In this document: positions 33,723 through 42,104 of the stretch, piece by piece
How the letters are laid out: the number at the start of each line of letters is the position of its first letter
Position numbering within the stretch: the stretch's first letter is position 1
Assembly (NCBI RefSeq): GCF_002028425.1
Contig: NZ_CP020042.1
Span: forward strand, 6,299,560 to 6,363,559
Source of the DNA: Streptomyces katrae
GTDB taxonomy: Bacteria > Actinomycetota > Actinomycetes > Streptomycetales > Streptomycetaceae
Length of the DNA: 64,000 nt
Direction: 5' to 3'
Program-made: the position numbers and the translations under genes
Notes under the pieces: generated by a model
Seen by the model: the letters and a program-made list of their open reading frames with translations, nothing else
Told to the model about the DNA's origin: nothing
The model's database searches: none

Positions 33723-34538
33723 CTACTTGTTCTTGAGCGCTTCTTCGATGGTCCGCATGACCTCGTCCAGCGGGGCGTCGGTCCGGGCCACCGCCACGAG
33801 CACCTCGCCCTCGGTGCGGACCGCCGTCTGCGGGGCCGCGCCGGCGCCGGCCAGGGTGCGGCCCGCGCCGATGCCGGAGCCGAAGGTCTTGCGGACGATG
33901 CCGAAGGCGTGGTCCAGCTGCGCCTCCACGTCTCCCTGGCCGCCGGCCCGCAGCCAGCGCCGCAGCACGTGGTTGTGCGCGGTCACCACCGCCGAGGCGG
34001 CCACCTCCGCCAGCAGCGGGTCGTCGTTGCCGTCGTGGTGGTCGGTCTCGTCGAAATGGGCCAGCAGATAGCGGGTGAACAGCCGCTCGTAGCGGGCCAC
34101 CGAGGCGATCTCCCGCTCCCGCAGCGCCGGCACCTCGCGGGTCAGCCGGTAGCGCTCCACCGACACCGCCGGCGAGGCGGCGTACATCTTCATGACTTCC
34201 TTGATCCCCCGGCACACCGTGTCGAGCGGGTGCTCGTGCGCCGGGGCCACGTCCAGGACCGCCTCGGCGCGGATCAGGGTGTCGTCGTGGTCCGGGAAGA
34301 TCGCCTCTTCCTTGGAGCGGAAGTGCCGGAAGAAGGTCCGCCGCGCCACCCCGGCGGCCGCCGCGATCTCGTCGACCGTCGTGGCCTCGTACCCCTTGGT
34401 CGCGAACAGCTCCATGGCCGCCGTGGCGAGCTCGCGGCGCATCTTCAGGCGCTGGGCGGCCGCCCGGCTGCCCGCCGTACCCTCCGGGGCGTCGGAGGCC
34501 GAGGCGGAGCGGGGTGAGGTCTTGGCGGGCTGGGACAT
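33723..34538 (-). CDS. TetR-family transcriptional regulator
   Basis: A 271-residue TetR regulator: HTH in RRELATAAMELFATKGYEATTVDEIAAAAGVARRTFFRHFRSKEEAIFPDHDD (about 33-85), then a helical ligand domain and a C-terminal extension ending EEALKNK. It lies between ccr and the 3-hydroxyacyl-CoA dehydrogenase, so it is the obvious local regulator of the ethylmalonyl-CoA genes. ATG 34538 is preferred: a TACTTT hexamer ends exactly six bases upstream (34545-34550), whereas ATG 34556 has neither promoter spacing nor ribosome site. Confidence 0.9.
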   Translation of the reverse strand: MSQPAKTSPRSASASDAPEGTAGSRAAAQRLKMRRELATAAMELFATKGYEATTVDEIAAAAGVARRTFFRHFRSKEEAIFPDHDDTLIRAEAVLDVAPAHEHPLDTVCRGIKEVMKMYAASPAVSVERYRLTREVPALREREIASVARYERLFTRYLLAHFDETDHHDGNDDPLLAEVAASAVVTAHNHVLRRWLRAGGQGDVEAQLDHAFGIVRKTFGSGIGAGRTLAGAGAAPQTAVRTEGEVLVAVARTDAPLDEVMRTIEEALKNK

Positions 34539-34544
34539 AGAGCG

Positions 34545-34550
34545 AAAGTA
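34545..34550 (-). promoter_or_regulatory. -10 hexamer TACTTT of tetR
   Basis: TACTTT on the minus strand ends six bases before ATG 34538; it implies tetR has its own leaderless promoter within the 163-bp gap after the dehydrogenase gene. Confidence 0.5.
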
Positions 34551-34701
34551 CTTCATCCGGGCGGGCGCGCGCGCCGGAGGGGGGTGCGAGGGGGGTGGAT
34601 GCGGGGGAGGGCCCGCACTGGGCTCGGGAGGGTATGTCCGCCGTGAGGGTCCGGCGGACCCGAGCAGCCCTCCCCACGCATCCTGCTCAGGGCCCGTCGG
34701 C

Positions 34702-36504
34702 TTACCGGCGGGCGTACTCACGGAATCCGCGGCCGGTCTTCCGGCCCAGGCAGCCCGCCGCGACCAGGTGCTCCAGCAGCGGGGACGGGGCCAGGCCCGG
34801 GTCGCGGAACTCCTCGTGGAGCACCTTCTCGATGGCCAGCGACACGTCCAGGCCGACCACGTCGAGGAGCTCGAAGGGCCCCATCGGGTAGCCGCCCCCC
34901 AGCTTCATCGCGGCGTCGATGTCGTCGAGGCTCGCGTAGTGCTGCTCGACCATCTTGACCGCGTTGTTCAGGTACGGGAACAGCAGCGCGTTCACGATGA
35001 ACCCCGCCCGGTCCCCGCAGTCCACCGCGTGCTTGCGGACCTTCCCGCAGACCTCGCGGACCGTGGCGTGCACGTCGTCGGCGGTCAGGACGGTCCGGAC
35101 CACCTCGACCAGCTTCATGGCCGGAGCCGGGTTGAAGAAGTGCATGCCGATCACGTCCTGCGGACGCTCGGTCGCCCGCGCCACGGCGATCACCGGCAGC
35201 GACGAGGTGGTGGTGGCCAGCACCGCGCCCGGCTTGCAGACCTTGTCCAGGCCCGCGAAGAGCTGCTGCTTGACCTCCAGGTCCTCGGCGACGGCCTCCA
35301 CGGCCAGGTCCACCTCGGCGAAGGCCTCCAGCGAGCCCGCCGGGGTGATCAGGTCGAGGGTCTGCGCGGCGGCCTCCTCGGTCAGGCGGCCCCTGGACAC
35401 CGCACGGCCCAGGGACTTCCCGATCGCGGCCTTCGCGGCCTCCGCCTTCTCCTGGCTGCGCGCGGCCAGCACCACCGGGTAGCCGGCCTGCGCGAAGACC
35501 TGCGCGATCCCGCTCGCCATGGTCCCGGAGCCGGCCACGCCGACCGAGTGGACCGGGCGGCCGGAGCCCAGCAGCGAGCCGTCCAGCGGGGTCTGGAGGT
35601 CGCGGACGACCACGGAGCTGCCCGGTGCCTCGTAGGTGTAGAAGCCGCGGCCCGCCTTCTGCCCGGTCAGGCCCGCCTCCACGAGGTGGCCCAGGATCGG
35701 GGCCGGGGCGTGCAGCCGGTCGCCGGAGGAGGCGTACATGGCCTCCAGGACGGTCCGGGCGGTGTCCACGCCCACCAGGTCGAGCAGGGCGAGCGGACCC
35801 ATCGGCAGGCCGCAGCCCAGCTTCATCGCCGCGTCGATGTCCTCGCGGGAGGCGTACTTGGCCTCGTACATGGCCGCGGCCTGGTTCAGGTAGCCGAAGA
35901 GCAGGCCGTCGGCGACGAAGCCGGGCCGGTCGCCGACCGCGACGGGCTCCTTGCCGAGCTCCCGGGCCAGGGCGGTGACCGCCTCGACGGCGACGGGGGC
36001 CGTCAGCACGCTGGAGACGATCTCCACGAGCTTCATCGCCGGGGCCGGGTTGAAGAAGTGCATGCCCAGGACGCGCTCGGGGCGCAGGGACTCGGCGGCG
36101 AGCCGGGTCACGGACAGCGCGTTGGTGCCGGTGGCCAGGAGGGTGTCGGGCCGGACGATCGCGTCCAGCTCCTCGAAGACCCGGTGCTTGAGGTCGTAGT
36201 CCTCCGGGACCACCTCGATCACCAGGTCGGCGTCGGCGGCGGCGGAGAGCTCGGTGGAGGTGCGGAAGCGGGCGAGGACCTCCTCGCGCTCCTGCTCGGT
36301 GAGCTTCTCCTTGGCCACCGAGCGGGCCGTGGCGGCCGCGAGGGCCCCGGCGGCCCGGCGGACGGCCGCCTCGCTGACGTCGATGCCGACGACCTCGCGG
36401 CCGGACCGGGCCAGGACCTCGGCGATGCCGGTGCCCATGGTGCCGAGGCCGACGACGGCGACGGTGCGGAGGGAGGAGGGACTGGACGTGGACGGAAGGT
36501 CCAT
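34702..36504 (-). CDS. 3-hydroxyacyl-CoA dehydrogenase, tandem double-domain
   Basis: A 600-residue protein made of two complete 3-hydroxybutyryl-CoA dehydrogenase copies. Each half has a Rossmann NAD motif (GLGTMGTG, 19-26; GSGTMASG, second half), the signature HFFNPAPAMKLVE, and the C-terminal helical domain (MKLGCGLPMGPLALLDLVG and MKLGGGYPMGPFELLDVVG), joined by a linker near 290-315. It would reduce acetoacetyl-CoA or oxidise 3-hydroxyacyl-CoA, feeding crotonyl-CoA to Ccr. ATG follows GGAG seven bases away. Single-domain enzymes are about 285 residues; the fusion brings the natural dimer into one chain. Confidence 0.93.
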   Translation of the reverse strand: MDLPSTSSPSSLRTVAVVGLGTMGTGIAEVLARSGREVVGIDVSEAAVRRAAGALAAATARSVAKEKLTEQEREEVLARFRTSTELSAAADADLVIEVVPEDYDLKHRVFEELDAIVRPDTLLATGTNALSVTRLAAESLRPERVLGMHFFNPAPAMKLVEIVSSVLTAPVAVEAVTALARELGKEPVAVGDRPGFVADGLLFGYLNQAAAMYEAKYASREDIDAAMKLGCGLPMGPLALLDLVGVDTARTVLEAMYASSGDRLHAPAPILGHLVEAGLTGQKAGRGFYTYEAPGSSVVVRDLQTPLDGSLLGSGRPVHSVGVAGSGTMASGIAQVFAQAGYPVVLAARSQEKAEAAKAAIGKSLGRAVSRGRLTEEAAAQTLDLITPAGSLEAFAEVDLAVEAVAEDLEVKQQLFAGLDKVCKPGAVLATTTSSLPVIAVARATERPQDVIGMHFFNPAPAMKLVEVVRTVLTADDVHATVREVCGKVRKHAVDCGDRAGFIVNALLFPYLNNAVKMVEQHYASLDDIDAAMKLGGGYPMGPFELLDVVGLDVSLAIEKVLHEEFRDPGLAPSPLLEHLVAAGCLGRKTGRGFREYARR

Positions 36505-36971
36505 CGCGGGACTCCAGTGGAATGAGGGTGACGACTGGGAGGGCGCGCGCGGTGCACGGTGCGCGCGGGGTGCCGTACGGCGGGGTGGTGCGGGAGCGTG
36601 CGGGGCGCCGTAGGGCGGGGTGGTGCGGGAACGCGGCGCGCGACGCCGTGCGCGGGGCCGTGCGTCGACGGGGTGCGTGGAGAGCCGTACGGAGTGCCGG
36701 GCGGCCTGCTGCCGTTCGGGGCGGGCCCCGGGAGGTCGCTCCCAGGTGGTTGCGCCCGGTGGTCGCGCCCGGAGGACGGGCGCGGCGGGCCTGGCGGCAC
36801 GACCCTGTCCCGGGGTCCTGCCGTGCGTACGGGTGGTGCGGTGAACCGACTGGCACGGGGCGGCTGCGTCACCAGGCCGGTCCCGTGCGTGTGGAAGAGA
36901 CAGTAACTCCGCGGTAACTCGCGCGCCAGAGCGCGGAGATGTGACCTGTACCGCCCAAATGTACCGATCAT

Positions 36972-36985
36972 CGATGATCGATCAG
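36972..36985. promoter_or_regulatory. Shared motif (candidate TetR operator), dehydrogenase side
   Basis: CGATGATCGATCAG, identical to 33605-33618. Here it is preceded by GATCAT, extending the symmetry (CGATCATCGATGATCG, 36965-36980, is itself a perfect 16-bp palindrome). Confidence 0.55.
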
Positions 36986-37002
36986 CCGACTCCTCCCGCA
37001 CG

Positions 37003-37445
37003 GAATCCCGGGGGAGGGCGGTACGGAGTCCGGGGAGGGTGGCCGGGGGAGGTGCACGGGTCCGGGGGGAGGGCGGTAAGGAGTTCGGCGAGGGTGGCCG
37101 GGGCCGGGGCCGGGGCCGGGGCCGGGGGCCGGGGAGTGGGGAGGGTGCACGGGGGTCCGGGAGGGCGGCACGGGGCCGGGGAGTGCGCACGGGGTCCGGG
37201 GCGGCACGGCTCCGGGGGAGGGCGGCATGGAGTTCGGGCGATGGTGCACCAGGTCTGGGGGAGGGCGGTACGAGGTCTGGGGGAGGGCGCGCCCGGGCCT
37301 GGGGAGGGCGGCACAGGGTCCCGGGAGGGGTGCACGGACTCCGGGGGACGGTGGGTCCGGGTTTGGGGGAGGCGGCACTGGGTCCGGGGAGGGTGCACGG
37401 AGTTCGGGGCAGGGTGTGCCCGGGTCTGGGGTGAGGGCGGAACTC
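37003..37445. repeat. Degenerate G-rich minisatellite, ~20-22 bp units
   Basis: About 18-20 imperfect units with an approximate consensus GTCCGGGGGAGGGCGGCACG run head to tail. The strand asymmetry is strong (G on +). Unit ends alternate GGTACGGA, GTGCACGG and GGCACGGG. The array ends about 40 bp before the HEAT gene promoter. Confidence 0.85.
37098..37134 (+). repeat. Six-fold CCGGGG hexanucleotide tract
   Basis: Six consecutive runs of four or five G separated by CC (100-103, 106-109, 112-115, 118-121, 124-128 and 131-134 after 37000). This satisfies the canonical G-quadruplex pattern with 2-nt loops and lies inside the minisatellite. Confidence 0.9.
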
Positions 37446-37479
37446 CGCCGAACCGGGCGTGGCGCGCTCTGCGGACCCC

Positions 37480-37485
37480 TAGGGT
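37480..37485 (+). promoter_or_regulatory. -10 hexamer TAGGGT of HEAT gene
   Basis: TAGGGT ends six bases before GTG 37492; there is no ribosome-binding site, so it is probably leaderless. Confidence 0.55.
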
Positions 37486-37491
37486 GGCCGC

Positions 37492-38061
37492 GTGAACGAG
37501 GTACTGGAGCGCCTGCGGGCGGAGGCGGACGGGTCCCCCGCGTACGCGCAGCTGCTGGCGGCCGGCCCCGACGGGCTGGCCGCCTCGCTGACTTCGGCCG
37601 GGCAGCCCCTGTGGGCCCGCGAACTGGCCGCGTACCGGCTGGGCATGGCCGGGGACCGGCGGGCCTTCGAGCCGCTGGTCCTGCTGCTCAACCACCGTGA
37701 CCCCGCGCGCTGCGAGGCCGCCGCGCAGGCCCTCGGCGTGCTCGGCGACCCGCGCACCGCCCGTGCGGCCGCCGCCCTGGCCACCAACGCCCTGCGCACC
37801 GCCTACGCCCTGCACCCGGTCCGGCTGCTGGCCGCGCTGCGGGCGCCCGAGTCGGCCCCCGCCCTGATCTCGACCCTGTCGCGGCTGCTGGCCCCGCACG
37901 ACCCGTACTGGCGGGTGGCGCTGGCCTGCGTCGAGGGCCTGGGCGCCCTGGCCGACGCCCGCGCCCGCGACGTCCTGGTCCGCGCCCAGGCCCACCCCAG
38001 GCTGGCCCTGGCGGCCACGGACGCCCTGAACCGCCTGATGAACCACCACCCGGACGCCTGA
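37492..38061 (+). CDS. HEAT-repeat protein
   Basis: A 189-residue all-helical protein with HEAT-like repeats, e.g. LWARELAAYRLGMAGDRRAFEPLVLLLNHRDPARCEAAAQALGVLGDPRTARAAAALA and YWRVALACVEGLGALADARARDVLVRA. Such repeats are protein- or cofactor-binding scaffolds; no catalytic motif is present. It stands alone, flanked by repeat arrays on both sides. The GTG start is supported by the TAGGGT hexamer six bases upstream. Specific function unknown. Confidence 0.8.
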   Translation: MNEVLERLRAEADGSPAYAQLLAAGPDGLAASLTSAGQPLWARELAAYRLGMAGDRRAFEPLVLLLNHRDPARCEAAAQALGVLGDPRTARAAAALATNALRTAYALHPVRLLAALRAPESAPALISTLSRLLAPHDPYWRVALACVEGLGALADARARDVLVRAQAHPRLALAATDALNRLMNHHPDA

Positions 38062-38948
38062 ACCCGGGGCTTGGGGCCGGTCTGGCAGGGCCCGGTCCGG
38101 CCGGGACCGCTCGGGCGGCGGCCGGCCCGACAGGGGCAGCTCCGGGCGGGCCTGCTCCGGGCGGGCCCACTCCGGCGGGGCCGGTCCGGCGGGGCCTGCT
38201 CCGGGCGGGGGCCGGTCCGGCGGGCCGAGGGGCCCTGTCCGCCCTTCGCCCGTTCCTGCTCGGCTACCGCTGGGCCCCCAGAGGTCTGCCCGGAACGGGG
38301 CCGGGGCGATCCGGGCCCGGTTTGCTCGCCTCGCCAGCGGCGGCTGGGGCGGAACCGCCGGGAGCGGGGCCGGGGCGGCGCCCCGGGAAACGGAGAAAGG
38401 GCGGGGCGGGGAGATGGCTCCGCGCAGCGGCCCCGCCGCAGCCGGGGCCGCTCCGGCCGGTCCTGCTCGGGCGGGGCGAGGGCCCTGGCCGGCCCTTCAC
38501 CCGTTCCTCGCTCGGCTGCCGCTGGGGGCCGCTGGTGCTCCGCCCGGACGGGGCCGTGGCGATCCGCGCCCGGTGCGCTCCAAGTCCCCCGGCGGCGGCG
38601 GGGGCGGAACCGCCGGGAGCGGGGGCCGGGGCGGCGCCCCGGGAAACGGAGAAAGGGCGGGCGGGGAGACGGCTCCGCGCAGCGGCCCCGCCGCAGCCGG
38701 GGCCGCTCCGGCCGGTCCTGCTCGGGCGGGGCGAGGGGCCCTGGCCGGCCCTTCACCCGTTCCTCGCCCGGCTACCGCTGGGGGCCCTGGTGCTCCGCCC
38801 GGAACGGGCTCGGGGCGGCCCGGTGCGCTCGCCCTTCCCCGGCGGTGGCCGGGAGCGGGGGCCGGGGCGGTGTCCCGGGAAGCGGAGAAAGGGCGGGGCG
38901 GGGAGACCGCTCCGCGCAGCGGCCCCCGCAGCCGGCCGGCCCGGACCC
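38062..38948. repeat. 887-bp convergent gap: three tandem ~250-bp repeats
   Basis: No gene. The first 180 bp hold short ~15-bp GCTCCGGGCGGGCC-like repeats. Then three long direct repeats run to the end (approximately 38190-38470, 38471-38724 and 38725-38948). The landmark GGAGAAAGG recurs at 38392, 38648 and 38884, giving periods of 256 and 236 bp. Each unit contains a GGGGC/GCCCC hairpin and the core of the dispersed repeat family seen elsewhere. Confidence 0.85.
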
Positions 38949-40559
38949 TCAGCCGCGGAAGCCCAGCAGGCCGTGCAGGGCCGCGCCGCCCGCCGAGGAC
39001 GGGACCGCCCGGGTCTGCGTCGTCGGCTTCGGGGCGGGCTGCGCCGGACAGGTCGCGTCGGAGGCCTGACCCGTCCTCAGGTACGCCGCCAGCTTCTCGT
39101 CCAGGCACTTGTTGCCCGCCAGCGCGATGCCGTGGTTGCCCCCGCCCTCCTCCACCACCAGCGCCGAGCCGGCCAGCCGGTGCCGCATGCTCACCGCCCC
39201 CTCGTACGGGGTCGCCGCGTCCTCCGTGGCCTGGAACAGCAGGGCCCCGGGGAGCGCCGTGTTCGTCACGTCCGGGGCCTGGAGCGGCTCCGCCGGCCAG
39301 AACGCGCACGGCGCGTTGTACCAGGCGTTGTTCCACGTCATGAACGGCGCCTTGGCGTGCGTGCGCCACATGTCGGCCCGCCACTTGTTCCAGTCCCTCG
39401 GCCACGCCGAGTCCCGGCACTGCACCGCCGTGTACACGCTGTACGAGTTGCCCGCCGACGGCTCCACCGCCCCGAACCGCTCGTACGCCGACACCAGCGG
39501 CTTCGGGTCCTGCTTCACCGCGTACGCCGCGAACGCCTCGGCCAGGTGCGGCCAGTAGCCGTTGTAGTAGCCGCCCGGCATGTACGTGTCCTCCAGCTCG
39601 GCCGGTCCCACCTTCCCGCCGGCCGGCGTCCCGCGCAGCGCCTCGCGCATCCCGTACCAGCGCCGCTCGACGGCGGCCGGGTCGGTGCCCAGGTGGTAGA
39701 CGGAGTCGTACTGGGCCACCCAGGCCAGGAACGCCTTGTGGCGGGCGTCGAAGGCCTCGTCCTGGGCCAGGTTGTCCTCGTACCAGACGCCGCCCGGGTC
39801 GACCACGGAGTCCAGCACCAGCCGGTGCACCCGGTCCGGGTGCAGCTTGGCGTACACCGCGCCCAGGTAGGTGCCGTAGGAGTAGCCGAAGTAGCTGAGC
39901 TTCGGCGCCCCCAGCGCCGTGCGCAGCACCTCCAGGTCGCGGGCGGCCGAGACGGTGCCCACGTACGGCAGCACGTCCGCGTGCCTGGTCCGGCAGGACT
40001 CGGCGAAGGAGCGCACCCGGTCCAGGTTGGCCTGTTCGGTCGCCGGGTCCAGCGGCACCGAGTCCGGCCGTACGGGCTTGAAGTGCCCGGCCCCGCAGTC
40101 CAGGGCGGGCTCGCTCTTGCCCACGCCCCGGGGGTCGAAGCCGATCACGTCGTACCGGGCCGCCACGTCCTTGGGCAGGGCGGAGGCGACGAACCCGGCC
40201 AGGGCGCGGCCGCTGCCGCCCGGGCCGCCGGGGTTGACCAGGAGGGGGCCCTGGAAGACGGAGGCGGAGGCGGTGTGCGGGACCCGGGTCAGGGCCAGGG
40301 AGATCTGCCGCCCGGCGGGACGCTCGTGGTCGAGGGGGACCCGCAGGGAGGTGCACTGCAGCGTCGGGTAGCGGGGCGTCGCGCAGCCCGTCCAGCGCAG
40401 TCCGGCGGCAGCCGGTGCGGGCGCGGGTGCGGGCGCCGGGGCGGCGGCGGTGACGGGGCTCGCGAGGGCCGCGGCGACCGTGGAGATCGCCAGCAGCAGC
40501 GCGGCGCGCCGCTTGACGGGGCCGCGCTGCTTCGCGGGGTGCGGAACGGGGTGGAGCAT
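38949..40559 (-). CDS. Secreted Tap-like alpha/beta hydrolase (tripeptidyl aminopeptidase family)
   Basis: A 536-residue secreted serine hydrolase. The N-terminus is a signal peptide (KRRAALLLAISTVAAALASPVTAAA) followed by an Ala-Pro repeat linker. The alpha/beta-hydrolase core has the oxyanion region LLVNPGGPGGSG, FDPRGVGKSEPALDC, the nucleophile GYSYGT (Ser near 226), and the C-terminal TAP-like domain with LLFQATEDAATPYEGA (Asp) and GGGNHGIA (His). Family members remove N-terminal tripeptides from extracellular proteins. ATG 40559 follows GGGAGG. Monocistronic, convergent with the HEAT gene across the repeat array. Confidence 0.93.
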   Translation of the reverse strand: MLHPVPHPAKQRGPVKRRAALLLAISTVAAALASPVTAAAPAPAPAPAPAAAGLRWTGCATPRYPTLQCTSLRVPLDHERPAGRQISLALTRVPHTASASVFQGPLLVNPGGPGGSGRALAGFVASALPKDVAARYDVIGFDPRGVGKSEPALDCGAGHFKPVRPDSVPLDPATEQANLDRVRSFAESCRTRHADVLPYVGTVSAARDLEVLRTALGAPKLSYFGYSYGTYLGAVYAKLHPDRVHRLVLDSVVDPGGVWYEDNLAQDEAFDARHKAFLAWVAQYDSVYHLGTDPAAVERRWYGMREALRGTPAGGKVGPAELEDTYMPGGYYNGYWPHLAEAFAAYAVKQDPKPLVSAYERFGAVEPSAGNSYSVYTAVQCRDSAWPRDWNKWRADMWRTHAKAPFMTWNNAWYNAPCAFWPAEPLQAPDVTNTALPGALLFQATEDAATPYEGAVSMRHRLAGSALVVEEGGGNHGIALAGNKCLDEKLAAYLRTGQASDATCPAQPAPKPTTQTRAVPSSAGGAALHGLLGFRG

Positions 40560-41365
40560 GGGGCCTCCCAGCCGAGGGGTCTGGGCGGAATCGTCCCGGA
40601 AACCGCGCCCGGAAAGCGGGATTGGGCCGCCCATTGGCCCGATGTGATGACCCCTCGGGCGGCGTCCGGCTCACGACCCGCCCCGCCGCCCCGCCCCGCA
40701 CCCCCCGCCGCCCCGCCCCGCCGCCCTGTCCCGCGCACCGCCGGTACGGGGGGCCGCAGATGGAGCACCCCGGTGTCCCACCCCCGCCGGGCCGCCCGTC
40801 CCGCCCTGCGCCCGCACGTCCCGCCTCGCGCTCTCCCGCCCCGCGCGGCCGTCCGGCCCGCGCCCGCCAATTCCGCCTCGCGGTCCGGCCGCCCCGCTGC
40901 CCCGGCCCCGCTGGTCCCGGCCTGCACCGTCCCGGCCCGTGCGCGGCTGCCCCGGCCCGCGCCAGCCCGCCTCGCGCCTGTCCATCCCGCGCCTGTGCCG
41001 TCCTGGCCCAGCCCGCGTGGCAGTCGCGCGCCGGTGTCGTCCCGGAGCCGCCCCGTGTCGGGCTGTCTCGGTCCGCGCCGTCGCGCTTCGCGGCCGTCCG
41101 GCCCGCGGCAGCGCGTCCCGCCCCGCGGCCGTCCGGCCCGCGCCGTCCTGATCCCGTGTGGCCGCGACCGGCCCGGCCCTCGCGGGCCGGGTCGGTCGCC
41201 CCGGCGCGGGCCCCGCGCGCGCAGTCGGTCTGCCCGCGCTCGTACCGCGCAGCCCCGGCCGGACGCTTCCGGCGGGCCGGGATCCGGGTGGACCGGATTT
41301 GGGCGGCTGCGCCGGAGGTGGTTGGCTTGCCGCGAAGAACGGACACAACTGCTGGAGGAACAGGT
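40560..41365. repeat. 806-bp gap with degenerate C-rich repeats
   Basis: No gene. From about 40675 to 41270 the + strand is a chain of imperfect GTCCCGCCCCGCGGCCGTCCGG-like elements (for example CGGCCGTCCGGCCCGCG at about 40848, 41091 and 41121), opposite in strand bias to the 37-kb array. The divergent promoters of the peptidase and SRPBCC genes presumably lie at the two ends. Confidence 0.7.
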
Positions 41366-41809
41366 ATGGCGCAGGTCGAGGCCACCACGGAGCGCATCAT
41401 CGGGGCCGACGCGGAGACCGTCTTCGACGCGCTGGCGGACTACACCGGCACCCGGGGCAAGCTGCTCCCCGAGCACTTCAGCGAGTACGAGGTGCGCGAG
41501 GGCGGCGACGGCGAGGGCACCCTGGTCCACTGGAAGCTCCAGGCCACCAGCAAGCGCGTCCGCGACTGCCTGCTGGAGGTCACCGAGCCCACGGAAGGCC
41601 AGCTCGTGGAGAAGGACCGCAACTCGTCCATGGTCACCACCTGGACCGTCACCCCGGCCGGCGAGGGCAAGTCCAGGGCCGTCGTCAGCACCGTCTGGAA
41701 CGGCGCGGGCGGCATCGGCGGCTTCTTCGAGCGCACCTTCGCGCCCAAGGGCCTCGGCCGCATCTACGACACCGTCCTCGACAACCTGGCCCGCGAAGTC
41801 GAGGCCTGA
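41366..41809 (+). CDS. SRPBCC-family protein
   Basis: A 147-residue START/Bet v 1-like fold protein (polyketide cyclase/dehydrase type): AQVEATTERIIGADAETVFDALADYTGTRGKLLPEHFSEYEV at the start, a curved sheet with GTLVHWKL and TTWTVTP, and a long C-terminal helix (IYDTVLDNLAREVEA). Such proteins bind hydrophobic ligands; no catalytic residue can be assigned. ATG is eight bases after GGAGG. Three 15-20 bp direct repeats follow the gene. Isolated, so the ligand is unknown. Confidence 0.88.
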   Translation: MAQVEATTERIIGADAETVFDALADYTGTRGKLLPEHFSEYEVREGGDGEGTLVHWKLQATSKRVRDCLLEVTEPTEGQLVEKDRNSSMVTTWTVTPAGEGKSRAVVSTVWNGAGGIGGFFERTFAPKGLGRIYDTVLDNLAREVEA

Positions 41810-41820
41810 CCGGCGCCGCC

Positions 41821-41915
41821 GGCCGCGGTCAGGGCAACTGCAACTCCCTCCGCCCGGCGGCCGGCCGCGGTCAGGGCGACTCCCCGCGCCCGGCGCCCCC
41901 GGCCGCCGTCAGGGC
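41821..41915 (+). repeat. Three direct repeats after SRPBCC gene
   Basis: GGCCGCGGTCAGGGCAACT-type elements begin at 41821, 41863 and 41901 (one or two mismatches), with periods of 42 and 38 bp, in the gap before the DppA gene. Confidence 0.75.
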
Positions 41916-42104
41916 AACTCCCCGCGCGCGGCTCACCGGTTCGGGTGGAATTCCCGGACCCGCCACGGACGTCCCGGCCGCCCCGGCCGCACCCGCGTCA
42001 AGCCCCGCCCCGCGCCCCGTGCGGGCCGGGCGTGGCCCCGGGGCCGGGGGCCGGCCGGGCGGCTAGGGTGGGGCCCCTGTCGACCCGACACCACCGGGGG
42101 CCCG

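Larger units (their letters stand above)
36505..37491. repeat. Gene-free 987-bp region: promoter zone plus minisatellites
   Basis: No coding capacity beyond biased open frames. It contains a 24-bp direct repeat (36572-36595 and 36607-36630, one mismatch), paired GTAACTC repeats (36903-36920), the shared operator motif at 36972-36985, and a degenerate G-rich minisatellite from about 37003 to 37445. The dehydrogenase promoter is probably near 36900-36990, giving a leader of over 400 bases. Confidence 0.7.

Noticed and set aside
37003..37445. CRISPR-like periodicity
   Set aside because: Units are contiguous and degenerate with no unique spacers, and there are no cas genes; it is a minisatellite.
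36522..37495. Several Gly/Arg-rich open frames of 115-180 codons in the minisatellite region
   Set aside because: They are translations of tandem G-rich DNA in multiple frames, without ribosome sites, domains or codon bias.
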